From Fulvia fulva (taxonomy: Eukaryota; Ascomycota; Dothideomycetes; Mycosphaerellales; Mycosphaerellaceae), in NCBI RefSeq assembly GCF_020509005.1, contig NC_063021.1, positions 496,001 to 560,000 of the forward strand: a stretch of DNA of 64,000 nucleotides, read 5' to 3'. Position 1 is the stretch's first letter. The number at the start of each line of letters is the position of its first letter. Positions 48,051-60,565 of the stretch are shown piece after piece. A model generated the notes under the pieces. It searched no databases and was not told where the DNA came from. It worked only from the letters and a program-made list of their open reading frames with translations. A program made the translations under genes and the position numbers.

Positions 48051-48234
48051 TATTACGGGCTACCCGTGACCCTTTACTACCGAAGCGTCGGCCCGGCTAT
48101 TCCGCGGACCTTCCGTATCGGGTTAGCGCGGCTTAGTATAACTATATAACTTCGCCGCGCCTCGCGCTCCTCTTTCGTAGCTTCGTAGAATAATAACTAT
48201 CTCTCTCGGACCCTATAGTACGCGCGCCCTTATA
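48051..48234 (+). repeat. Gypsy C 5' LTR
   Basis: 184 bp, TATTACGGGC to CCCTTATA; it matches 55179-55362 and the LTRs of gypsy B. Confidence 0.95.
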
Positions 48235-50510
48235 GTTTATTCTACCTCCCTCCCTAGATTATAAATTTAGGTAAGGGACGCGTAATAATAGGAACAGACT
48301 TATAGAACTAAAGAATACGCGACTACGAGCGTGTAGTAGAACACGGTAAGGCGTCGAGTACGTAGATACCTAGAGAAGTTAATACCGCGAAGACCTTAGC
48401 GATAGCGATAGGTCGCGTTAATACCGACACTATAACGAGTTAGTAGGACTTATAGACCTAGAACGGTATACTACTACCGGTAAAGCCCTTAGGCAAGCGT
48501 ATATCTCTTTTCCTAGATCTCTTATCTTTTCTATAGTCCTAGACTTAAGATAACGACCGGCGTGTCACGATTAATACCGGCGTCGCTCTTTAGTAAGAGT
48601 TAGATATAGTATAGGAGAAGGTACTCGATAGGGAATAGAGAGGCGCTATTAACTTTATAGAACTCTACGAGCTAAAGGAGTACTAGGAGAAGGGTAGCGA
48701 CGACATACTACCTATTTACTACTCCCTCGACGAAGCCGAACATATCGCCGCTAGCGATTTCTAGAACGTCGACGCGAACGACCTCGCCGAGTTAGTCCGA
48801 GACTATCCTAAGACTTTATACGACTTTATCCTACGAGGATTTAACACCGCGTAGACCGCTACTAAGTAAGTCGACGTCTTATAACGTATAAACGCCCTCT
48901 AGAACGGCTAGTACCGTAACCTCTACGCCGAATACGACCGTATCTATTAGATACTTAGAACCGAGAAGTCCGCCTTATAGAAGATAGTATAGGATCTTAA
49001 GAACGTACTAGACCTAGCTAAGATAAAGGAGGTCTAGGACAAGTATAAGCAAGCTAATAATCTATATAAGCAATTTTACGATCTTAGCGAAAAGGAGAAG
49101 AAGAAGGTATAAGAGGCTAAGAAGAAGGCATAAGATACTAAGAGTATAAACTAGGCGTTATAGAAGGAGATCGATGACTTAAAGACTCGACTCTAAGCTA
49201 TAGAGGATAATACTACTAACGGTAATAGGCGTCGAGGCCGTAGTCCGTTACGCTCGCGCTCTTACTCGCGAGAGACCTCCCTTAAGAAGCTTTAGCGTAT
49301 ATATCGTAAAGCCGCTACCGGGGGCGGTAGGGGTAGTAGTAGAGATGACGATAATAATGACGGCCTAGGCCGTAGCGACAAGGATAAGGATCGAGGCCGC
49401 GATAATCGCCGCCGTAACGAGCGCTAAGAGACGGTACGTACTAGAGGAGGACGTACTAATCGTATATAGATACCGCTAGTAGACCTCGCCGAGCGTCTTA
49501 TTAATATCGACCGTACCTTAGAGCGTAGTATAGAGATCGGCAAGGGAGTACTAGATCCTAAGAAGTTTAAGAACGATACCGACCTATCTTTCGATAGTTA
49601 GTATACGAGTATCCTACTAAAGCTTATAGTAGCGACCTTCCGTACCGAGTAGGATACCCTCCGCTTCCTATATAGATAGACTAATAGTAAAATCTAGACT
49701 ACTATTAAGCTACGTATTCCTATCCTAGGACATTACTTATATAACGAGTTTAGTACCGGCGAGGAGCTACTAGACTAGATAACTCGGTATTACGGTACCC
49801 GGAACGAAGCTATAAAGGCTATAGTCGATATTATAACCTATAAGTAGTAGTAGAAGGAATCCTTTGTCGTATTCTTTGTACGTTACTCGAAGTTACGTAC
49901 CTAGATAGACTAGGGGGATAATACCGAGCTAATACTTTTCCGTAACTACCTAAACCGTAAGTACTTTATTAAGATATTCGGCGACCGAGAGGTTAACCGT
50001 CGCCTAGATAGTATATAGGATATCATTAAGGAGTATACCGAGTTAGACGAGACCTTCTACGAGACCGAGTAGCTATACCCTTAGTAGGACAATAATCGCC
50101 CTCGTAGTAGCGGCGGAGAAGGTAACTAGAACCTAGGCCCTACTAGTAACGTAATAACTACTATAGCTACCGTAGCTAGCGCGACCGGCGCGATCGTATA
50201 GCGCCTACTATAGTACTTAGGCATTAAGAAGAAGGAAGACTTGCTAGTATACCTTTAGAATCTACTACCGCTTAACCGTAAGGGTCGCGAAGATCTAAAG
50301 AAGTAGGGTAAGTACTTCCGTTACCGTACCGGACTATATATTACTAGTAACCCCGAGTACGAGATATACGGCTACGACGGCGACTACCGCCTACCTCGAC
50401 TACGTAACGTAACTCCGAACTTAAGCGCCCTCGCTACCGAGTAGGGAAATGCCGGGGCTACTGCCTAAGTATAGTAGACAGTAGTTAGAATAAGAATTAG
50501 AAAGGGTATA
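48235..50510 (+). pseudogene. Gypsy C gag, RIP-broken
   Basis: Co-linear with gypsy B gag: coiled-coil-like Lys/Glu segment at about 48990-49150, Arg-rich stretch near 49220-49440, capsid-like block near 49480-50080 and a decayed knuckle region near 50310-50400. Cys codons there are largely TAC/TAT. Confidence 0.7.
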
Positions 50511-53500
50511 AGATCGAGAGGTATAGAATGTAAGAGACGGACTATAGCGGAGAACTTAAGATATCGGCCTATATATTAGAACTATAGTTACTAGATATAT
50601 ACCCTTATATAGTACTACCTATAATAATATAAAATAGAAAGGCACGAGGCCTACTAGATTCTACTTTAACCTCTCTCTTTCTCGATTAGAAATATATACG
50701 TAAAAATAATATCCCTCTAATACCCCTAGTTTAGAGTAAGAACTTGATACTAGGCGATAGGAAGGCGAGTACTAGGCGTATTATATACGTAGCCTTAGTC
50801 GGCATTATTATCGGCGGTCATTATTACGAGCAAATAATATACTACGTAACCGACCTCGAATACGAGATCGTCCTCGGCCTACCTTAGTCAAGCTAGTATA
50901 ACCCTAACATCTTCTAGGAAACCGGCGAAGTGGCCCTTAGATCAGACTACTACTTTAGTCACTGTCTTCGTAGGAAGACTTCGATAACAGTTCAGTCCCT
51001 AAACTACTAATACCGGTAACGTACGAAATACGGACTAGAGCCCTTTACCGGGGAGTCGCCGGGATTTACGGTAGGAGGGGCGGAGTTGAACGTCTCGTCC
51101 TTATATATAGACGACGATAAGAAAGTAGACTATTAAGGCGTTAGTCGTTACGCTTAGGAGATATATACGTACCGGCCTAGGGCTAAGTACTTCTATATTC
51201 TACCTACTAGTAACGAGTCTAGCGAAACGGATAGTAACGGCGAGTTAAAGCTAAGCGTAATATTAGCTAACGACCTTAATCAGTTCCTAAACAAGCAATT
51301 TAACTACAACCCGAAGGAGAAGCTTCCGCCCGAGTACTACTACATTACGGACGCGTTCTTAGCTAAAGACTATAAAGGGCTCCCGCCTTATAGGCCGGGC
51401 ATTAACTATAAAATCTATATTAAGCCCGACGGCCTATAAGAGCCTCCTTACCGCAAACCCTATAGGCTTGTACCGTAAGGGAATAAAGTAGTCAAGAAAT
51501 AGGTCACTAAGTAAGAGAGCGAAGGGAAAGTCCGTAAAGCTAGTTAGAAGACAAGCTAGTCCCTAGCTCCTATTCTAGTAGTACGTAAGCTAGGAGGAGG
51601 ACTCCGAGTATATATTAACTATCGAGGGCTAAATATAATAACTATTAAGAACAGGTACCCTATACCTTTAATCTAGGAAACCCTTAATAGGATGTATAGT
51701 AAGAAGTACTTTACGAAGCTAGACATCGTCGTAGCCTTAAATAAGCTTCGTATTACCGAGGGGCATAAATAGCTAATAGCGTTCGCTACGCGGTACAGAG
51801 TATACGAATGTCTAGTCTTACCGTTTAGTCTATATAACGGCCCGGTATCGTTTTAGTTATATATCAATAGTATGCTATAGGAACACCTTAACGACTTCGT
51901 GTCGGTATACCTAGATAATATGCTAATTTTTAGCGATATACTCGAAGAGTATATCGAGTACATAACGAAGGTTTTAATAAAACTACGCGATACCGGGTTA
52001 ACCGTAGATATTAACAAATACGAATTCTATTAGTAGAGAGTCAAATACCTAGGCCTAATTATTACACTAGAAGGCATTAAAATAGACCCCGATAAGCTAG
52101 AATATATCTAAAGCTAGGAGGCTCTAACTAACCTAAAGGATATATAAGCGTTCCTAGGCTTCGCTAACTTCTATAGACGGTTTATCGAAGCGTTCTCGCG
52201 ACTTATATTGCCGCTAACCAACTTGACCAAGTCCGATGGCCCTAGTAACTATAAGAACAGAAGAATCGATTAGACACTAGAGTACTAGAAGGCGTTTAAC
52301 GTATTAAAGGTAGTATTTAGTAAAGCGGGCATATTAGTATATTACGTACCGGGAAGGTAGATAGTCGTTAAGACGGACTTATTATATTTCGTTAATACCG
52401 GCGTCCTCTCCTAATATAACGAAGAAGGCGTCCTATACCCGGTAGCGTTTTACTCTAAGAAGTTAAGTCTATAAGAGTATAACTATAAGATCTACGATAA
52501 GGAGCTATTAGCTATTATTAAGGCGTTTGAAGAGTAGAGGCCTAAATTGGCCTACGAAGTAGATAATAACACTATCGAACCGGTTAAAGTGTTTATAGAT
52601 TATAAGAACCTAGAGTACTTTATAACGACGAAGTAGCTCAATTAACGTTAGGCGAGGTAGGCTAAGTTCCTCTCTTAGTTCAACTTCCGTATCGTCTATA
52701 GGCCCGGTATTTAAGGTATAAAGCTAGATAGTCTAACGAGACGTAGCTAGGACCTTCCGTAGGGGTAGACGATCCGCGTAATTAGTATTAGTACTAGACG
52801 TTACTACCGTCTAAGCGATTCCTTAAGATCGACTCTATACGCGTAACTATAGAAGATGTTACTAAAGAGACGGAAACTCCGCTAAACCTAGAAGTAATAG
52901 AATTTATACTAGCCGAAGCCGCTATACCGGTAGAAGCTACTACTATATTAAAGCCTACGATAGAGGCTAATTACGAGGCTAAACTCGAGTATCGAATAGT
53001 AATAGCGTACGCCGTTGACTAGGAGCTTAAGGTAGCAATTAAGATGCTATAGAAAGGTGACGTAATCCCGCTACTTCTTTAAAAGGCGAAGGTATACCTA
53101 GTATACTATAAGGTAGAAGGAGATATACTCTACGTCCGTAATTAGTACGGCGACTAGAGCTTATAGGTACCGGATAACTAGAAGCTACGGACTCGAATAG
53201 TAAAGATAAACTACGACGTACTAGTAGTAGGCCATCCTAGTAGAGCCCGTATATATAAGCTCGTAGTACGTGAATTCTACTAGCCTAGCTTAGTAAGATT
53301 AGTACGTAGATATACCGTAAATTACCGAGTATACCGTACGACGAAATCTCTATATACCTAGCCACCTAGATTATTACATCCACTTTCTATACTAGAACGA
53401 CCTTAGCGCTATATATTAGTCGACTTTGTAGTAGACTTACTAGATAGCGAACTCGACGGCATGACTTATAATAATATTATAACCGTTACGGACCGCCTAA

Positions 53501-55160
53501 TAAAAGAAGTAGAACTTATTCCTATTAGAGCTATAACGGCGAAGAATATAGCGCGCCTATTCTTAAAGCACGTATTTAGTCGACGTAGGCTCCCGGATAC
53601 GATTACCTCTAATAGAGGGAAATAGTTCATCGTAACTTTCTAGAAGTAGCTATATAAGATACTACGGATTTAACGTAAGCTAAGTTTATTATATCACCCC
53701 GAGACGGATAGTTAGTCTAAGCGTACTAATTAGAATATAGAATAGTACTTACGCGCCTACGTTAATAAGGTATAGAGCGACTAGGCTAAATAGCTATACC
53801 TAGCTTAGTTTGCTATTAATAACTACGTATTAGAGACTACCGGTGTCTTACCTTTCTACGTAAACCTTAGATATAACCCCGAGTTTACGGAACGTATCGA
53901 CTTATAGGTAGGCGGGGATTGCCGCTAGATAACGACTCTTTAGCGACTCGATAGCAAATCCGCCGAAGTATTCGCCCGACGCCTTTACGAGCTATATTAG
54001 TTCCTCTAAGAGAACATAAGAATGTCCTAAGCCTTATAAGCTAAGGCCGCTAACCGATATCGCCGTATCTCGCCCGACTATAAGGTAGGCGATTAGGTAT
54101 TCCTTAGTACGAAGAATATCCGTACGACACGCCCTTCTAAGAAACTAGATCGACGATATACTAGACTATACTAGATCGTAAAATTTATGCCCTCGAAGCT
54201 CTCCTATAAGCTAAAGCTCTCCGATACGTTAGCTAGACTCGATAACTATTTCTATACGTCGCTACTATAGCGCGCCGACGATACTAACCTACCGCCGCTA
54301 GAGGGACAGTACCTTATACCGCCGCTACCCGTAATTATAGTTCCTAATACGACGGAAGCTAATACCGAGGCCGATATTATAGCGGTACCCGTAGCGATCG
54401 AGTACGAGGTAGATAAGATCTTAGATATATATACGAGGAAGCGTACTAGGAAGGTAAAGAAGGGGTATAAGCGTAAGGTCGACATATAGTATAAGGTGCG
54501 ATAGGTCGGATATTAGGATATAGAGGATAGTAAAACTTAGTAACCTACTAAGGACCTATTTACGAGGGTAGCCGCCGCTATTATAGACTTTTACTATAAC
54601 CGGCCGGAGTTATCTACGCCTATAGGTTTCGTAGCTCTATCTAACTAGTTACCGCTAGACGCTAAGGTACTCGGACTTAATACGATTAGGATTAATAGAG
54701 ACACCGTTACGAATAAGTCGACTCGAGCCTTACCTTTAATAGAATCTGATCCGTATATATTTACTACGTACCGCTATATAAGTCAGGTTACGGGAAAGCC
54801 TACTCTCGTAACTAGGGTTACCGGTATAAGTAAAACTCGCCGCCCTTAGCTCTACGACCGTAACGGCAGTTATATCTATACTTGAGTAGGATCTATAGGG
54901 CCTATAATAATACCTAACCGTAGTTATAAGGATTATACGCGAGTGTTCGCCGAAGATAGGCTTAGGCCTAGGGCGTACTAGCTAACTAAGTAACGTGTTT
55001 TGTAAACGGTAAAGGCTAAAGATAAGGAGGCTATACGGTAGATAGAGTAAGATCTAGAGGATAACTAGGCTTTTATAAGGGTATAGAGTTTAACGAGTAA
55101 GTGGCCGTATAAGACGGTAGGCGTACGAGTGAATATAGACGCTTAGAGGACTAAGACGAC
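50511..55160 (+). pseudogene. Gypsy C pol (protease to chromodomain-like tail), RIP-broken
   Basis: [11 protein letters not shown] near 51606, FTKLDIVVALN near 51710 and a catalytic box at about 51907-51935 reading YLDNMLIFS, the second Asp lost. RNase H: KTDLLYF near 52372 and YDKELLAIIKAFEE near 52490. Integrase: VDFVVDLL near 53420, ITSNRGK near 53600 (Asp to Asn) and SKRTN near 53720 (Glu to Lys), so at least two acidic residues of the triad are gone. A chromodomain-like remnant (KRKVDI to IIDFYYNRPEL) lies at about 54465-54610. Confidence 0.88.
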
Positions 55161-55178
55161 TTTTAAGAGCGGGGGTAC

Positions 55179-55362
55179 TATTATAGGCTACTCGCGACCC
55201 TTTACTACCGAAGCGTCGGCCCGGCTATTCCGCGGACCTTCTATATCGGGTTAGCGCGGCTTAGTATAACTATATAACTTCGCCGCGCCTCGCGCTCCTC
55301 TTTCGTAGCTTTATAGAACAATAACTATCTCTCTCGGACCCTGTAGTACGTACGCCCTTATA
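55179..55362 (+). repeat. Gypsy C 3' LTR
   Basis: 184 bp from TATTATAGGC to GCCCTTATA, preceded by a purine-rich run (aagagcgggggtac, 55165-55178) and followed by the duplication GGTAA at 55363-55367. Confidence 0.95.
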
Positions 55363-55581
55363 GGTAATAAGAAATAAGGACGACGTCTTAGGCGATTAAT
55401 AAGGCCACCCGGAATTAATACCCCTATAGCTAGGTATCGGTCGCGTTATCGATACTAGGCCCCCGCCTAACGTACGATATAGTTACGATCCGTATTATAG
55501 TAAAGGAAGACTAGGCCGAAGTTACGAAGCTATTAAATAAGGAGCTCGCCTAACAAATCAACTAACTAGGGGTAGTCGTAG
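55363..55581 (+). pseudogene. Segment X ORF, part 3 (family alpha ORF1 fragment)
   Basis: Continues from 48050 after gypsy C and matches LINE A about 383-602, including the TIRIIVKED stretch, in the same frame. It stops abruptly at 55581, where the right arm of the inverted repeat begins; LINE A continues with ORF1 beyond this point. A LINE copy that keeps its 5' part and lacks its 3' part cannot arise by ordinary 5' truncation. Confidence 0.8.
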
Positions 55582-55647
55582 TATAGATAACTAACTACCC
55601 TAGTAAGTAAGGGCGCGCCTAGTGACCCTAGGATAGCTTACGCGTAG
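55582..55647 (+). repeat. Right arm of the 66-bp inverted repeat
   Basis: Reverse complement of 29431-29496, ungapped, with a few transition differences. With the later insertions removed, the two arms enclose about 1.25 kb. Confidence 0.85.
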
Positions 55648-55654
55648 GTATATA

Positions 55655-56400
55655 TACTTGTCGGTCCCCGGGCCGTAAAATATATATAGTGATCCTAAAA
55701 AAAGATAAAATCTGAAATTTTTAGATCCCCGTATTTTACCTTATAGAGAGATTCTTCGTAAATCCTAGCTTCCTACTAAGGTCGCCTCCTAGCTATATAT
55801 GTCTTAGTAGTACCCCTATATACCCCTACTACGTAATTAACTATTAAAGGTTAACGAGATTCGACGCGTAAATTTTAGGGTCTAAAGGGGCCCTCGACTC
55901 GTTAATATATTCTCCTCTATTACGAAACTGTCCCTAGTTTCACCTCTACTACGCCTAATATAAACTAAGAAACTATACCTATAAGTTATACGTAAGGAAG
56001 GCGGATCCGGCGTCTAGTTAAGTAGTTAGTCTATAAACATTAAGGAGATCGTAAGCTTATTCTATAAGGGGCTAAGGAGGCTAAGTTAAAGTCTAGTCTT
56101 CGTAGTAAGCTTGCTCTCAAATCAAGGATATAGCCTAGAAATTAGTTAGGTACGCTAGAAACTAGGTACTAGAACTAGAAGCTAGTCAAATCAAGGTTAG
56201 AAACTAAAACTACTAAGTGATTTTCTTAGTAAAGGAGGTACGACTAGGAAGTAAGAGCCTCCTTCTAAGCATTTTCTAAAGGCTATTATATATCTAAAGT
56301 ACTAGTGAACTATAAGTTAGTAAACTCCTTACGCCTAAGAAAAAGAAACAATGAAATCCTATCCCTCCTTTAACCTAAATTCTAGTAAATTTAGCTATCT
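55655..56400. other. Non-coding stretch, possible 3' LTR region of gypsy N
   Basis: No gene seen. It has an A-rich run near 55695-55720, keeps some CpA, and contains imperfect short repeats around ctagaaactag and aaatcaagg at 56110-56210. On the minus strand a purine run (about 56375-56360) is followed by a TG, which would suit the polypurine tract and 3' LTR start of gypsy N. The partner LTR is outside the window, so this is not proven. Confidence 0.4.
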
Positions 56401-59400
56401 CCTCCGTAGTAAGGTTATAAGGCCGTACCTATAGTCTCGTCGGCTTAGATTCTAGTTCCTAAAGTATAGTAGCTCTATTAATACCTATTAGAAGTATATC
56501 GTCATCTTCTTTGTCGTTAGATTTAGACGTAGTAGGTCTGTTCTCGTTCGGAAGATCGCCTTTTTCGACATTCGTAATATTAACCCTATCCTCTAGTACT
56601 ATAATGTCTTTAGCTTTAGGAAGATTAAGCGCCGGGTCCGGTCTTAACTATAGGATTAGCTTTAGGTTCTCTCGGGCTTATATACCCTTTAACCTCGTAC
56701 TATTAAGCTCTTCGAGGACGTATATACTAAACCCCGAGTATACCTTAGCTATATAATACGGCCTAAGCTAGCGGTAACTAATCTTTCTAGACAGGTCATC
56801 CTTATACAGCTTGTCAAACTTAACTATAAGATCCCCGACCTAGAACCCTATAAAGTTAATACTACGTTAAGTATCGAAGTATTTCTTACTTAGGGTACGA
56901 AGCCTTACTCTTCGTAACTATAACTCCTAAAGACTTATGTCCCGTACCTATAATTAACGCGCCCGAATAGCTAATAGCTCCTCCGTTGATCTAATAGATC
57001 CCTATTTATAGTTCGCCTGTATCGGGTATTCTACCTTGATCAGGAGAATAGTACGATAGCTATATAGGACCTCCGCCGGCGTTATACCCGTAATTCTAGG
57101 TACCGTAGTTCTATTAGCCTAAAGTACCGTAGTAATCTATCGTTCCTAGGACTTATAGGTGTTCTTAGTAAGCTTAGCTAATATAGCTAGTATAGGTCGA
57201 TATCCTACTTCTATAGTTATATTTAACTACGGATAGTAGGGTAAGATCCGGATATACTTAATACCTATACTAATAAGTATCCTCTCTACCTCCCCTTCGT
57301 TAATACTAGCGTTATTAAGCACAATCTTATAGTAGTATCTATACCGGCTAAACACTATCTCGTATAGAAATTTAGTAATCGCCCGCGAATTTAGAGGCTT
57401 CCGTACGACCTTCGCCTTAATCTACCTACTTAGAGCTTCTCGGGCGATAAGTAAGTACCCGTTTCTATATACGTAGACGGGATCGTAGTACTACCTCTCT
57501 CCTACAACCTACTAAGTCGATAAGTATATTTCTCCTACTCTCTAGTTACCTTCGCGAAAGTTATAAGGAGTACAAGTCCTTACCTAATTCGATACGTCGG
57601 AGAAGTAGCCCTCCTAGTAATACCGGCTAGTAATAAGATTATATACTAGCTCTATACTCCGATAACTATACTTTTTATAATAGTGTATTACGATCTCTTT
57701 CTAAGCATTATTATTGTCTACTACTAGCTACATCGGTGTACCCCTTCGCCGCTAATAAAACAATAGCTTGTCTCTTAAGTAGTACCGAGGACTCTTCTTA
57801 ACGAGGTTTCGATACTTAGCCCGGGTAACCCCTTCCGGTCGTGTTCGATATACTAGAATATAAGCTATAAGCTCGGAATTGTTACTATACTAGAGTTCGA
57901 GGAGTCGTTTACGCTCTAGAATAACGGGGAAAGTATTAACTAGCTCGGCGTAACGGAAGAATTTATCGTTAATTATCTTATTAATATTATCGTTAGGTTC
58001 CGTAAGCTCCTTAGCTATAGGTAGTTTACGAGATAGTATATCCGGTCCGGAGTACTTCTTCCTATCGATATACCTAACTTTAAAGGTAAATAGCCGGATC
58101 TAAGTAACCTACCTTACTATTATAGAGTTTAGAATATCGGATACTAGCCGATTTGACTACTATACTAGCGTTTTAGTATTAACTTTGAGGATAAAGTCTA
58201 CTCCTACGAGGTAGCGCTATACCTTCTTAAGGCCCTCTAGTACTCCGAGGTACTCCCGCTTTCCTATATCGTACTTAGCCTCGTTTACGTTCTAGGTACT
58301 ACTCTTATACCTTACGAGGTGTCTTTGTCGAGTATTATCTAGTAATTTCTACGATATTAGATAACCCTACCTAATACTACTCGCGTTAATAGAAACGAAG
58401 ATCCTACTAGCTCCTAGGACGTAGGAGATAGTCACTAACAATAGTACTATTACTAAGAATCTTACTAGGTTCTCTTTCGAGAACTACTTATTCTTAGTCT
58501 AGACAAACTCGACGTCCTTCCTTAAAAGCTTATATATTAGCCGAGCGACGATTACGAACTAGGGGACCTAAATCCGGAAGTAAATATAGATCCTAATATA
58601 AACTCGAACGTCCTTTACGTACTTTAGGGTTAGCTAGTCTAAGATCTTAGCTAGTACCTTAGGATCTAGATAGCGGCCGCTCGGGCTAGTAATATAGCCT
58701 ACGCTCTTTAGGGTCTTATAAAGCCACTACGACTTCTTCCCTACGACTACCGCTACGGCCCTCTCTAGGTCCGTAAGAACAAGATTAAGGGATATAATAT
58801 ATTCTACGACCTATCGTCGAAGGCTAGGCTCTACCTTAGCGTTACTATAGTCCTTAGTAGGACCTTTTACGCTAATATCGTTAAGAAATAGTTTTGCTCA
58901 GTAAGAATTATAGTCTATTAACACCGTAGTTACTGCCCGTACGAACTAAGTAACTAAGTTCGTCGTACCCTATAGTAACGTTATATACCGTATAAGCCTA
59001 AGACGCGTTATAAAGGCCGTCAAATCCCGGCTACTTTCGTTAAGCGTAATCTAGTCGTACGCCGAAAACAAGTCTACTAAAGAGGCTACTCTATACCTAG
59101 TATAGTCTTCCGAGAACCCGTCCGTATCTAGGGGAATGTTCGTATCCCTTATCGTTACCTCGTTTAAGAGTATAGCGGAGTCGATCAACCTGTATAGTAT
59201 AGCTTCGCTATTTAGCTCGACCTTCTTCGCTACTAAGAACTAAGTATTCGTATAAGCACCTTAACTATACTTAAGAATTCTATTCTTAATTCGAGCGCGG
59301 ATTATCTATTCTATAATCGCTCGTAAGCTTAGGTATAACCGAATGTTCCGCGCCTACTACGGTTTATACGTAATCGTCGTGATCTTCTAAGGAGGTATAA

Positions 59401-60440
59401 TATTATGTCTAATCTACCGTATATAGCTAAAATCCTACGCTAGGACACCTTCTTAGTTAAAGAGTATTTTATTAAATAGCTGTCTTTCCTTAGCCGAGAG
59501 AGCGATACTAACCTTAATACTAGCGAGCCTTTTAGGTATAATCCTCGAGCCGCGCTCGATACTAGAGACCTTTTTAATAAGACACCTCCTATCGAAAGGG
59601 CCTTACCCTACTAGTATTAGAGATTCCTAGTAAAGGGCCTTCCGCTTCTAATCTATATTACTATCTACTTTCGACTAAGGCCTCTCGTAAACGCTCGTAT
59701 TAATAGGTCTTTTCTTGTTAGCTTTTCGCTTATATATAGTAAATATATACGGTATCCTAATACCGGGTCTATATAACCCTACGTCTCGTTTCTAAGCCTA
59801 CCTATTAATCTGGCCCTATTTCAGGATCTCCGTACACTAGTTGCCCTATACGGAGTATATATTTATAATGACCTACTCTCCTAGAGCGTTAGTAGTGACC
59901 TTAGCGCTTAAGTATTAGCGGTTCCCGAGTAGTTCTAGTAATTTCTTCGAATACGGGCTAAGGTCGAGGACATTTTCTCTTTGTTATAATACGGAGCCGC
60001 CGTAGTTCTTAAGTAGTCGAAGACAGTCGTATCTATAGGCTTAGGTTTTAGCTTCGTTATGCCTTCTTATCGATGTCGATACGCCGTATTGTTAGAACAC
60101 TCCGCCCCTAATATATTTACTAAGGTCTCCCCGACTAGACTCGAAAAGCGGACTTGTTTTAAAACCGGACTTCTAATGCTTATAGCGGGTCAACTACCGT
60201 AAATTAACCCGCGTTCGTATTTTTCTAAGGACTATAGAAGTTCTTAAAGAGTTTTGTACTTGTTAGTACCTATAATAGCCGTAAATATTATACTTTTACC
60301 TTTCCTCCTAGCGATTGTTCTCTCCTATAATCTATCGTCGTAGTTACGGCCTATTAGTCGTACCTTCCTATACTAAGGGCGGCTAAGGATCGTAGGTAAA
60401 TCTAGATTAGCGGAGACAAATATATCGATCTAGTAGTATA
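56401..60440 (-). pseudogene. Gypsy element N pol (and upstream part), RIP-broken
   Basis: A third, unrelated Ty3/gypsy type on the minus strand. RT at about 59130-58650 reads LFSAYDQITLNESSRDLTAF, followed by LQGTTN, with a catalytic box at about 58869-58892 reading FLNDISVKGP (first Asp lost). RNase H near 58300-58060 shows KYDIGKREYLGVLEGL and GPDILSRKLP. The integrase region lies at about 57900-57000. The C-terminal part at about 56840-56640 shows RVGDLIVKF and YVLEELNSTRLKG. Gag would lie towards 60440, where LINE M cuts the element. I see no chromodomain. Confidence 0.75.
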
Positions 60441-60565
60441 TAGATAGATTTGTCATTCCCCTGTTCTAGGACCCTATCCGGCCTATATAGATATATATCT
60501 ATTGTTATATATAAAGGGAAACCCGAATAGGTGAAAACCCTTCCCGCCCCCGACTACTCCTTATC

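Larger units (their letters stand above)
48051..55362 (+). mobile_element. Gypsy element C (Ty3/gypsy chromovirus)
   Basis: 7,312 bp with 184-bp LTRs and the duplication GGTAA (48046-48050 and 55363-55367). It is the same family as B with the same gene order. RIP is more severe than in B: catalytic residues in RT and integrase have changed and no reading frame of useful length is left. Confidence 0.95.

Noticed and set aside
56511..56756. 81-codon plus-strand frame
   Set aside because: Antisense to the integrase C-terminus of gypsy N.
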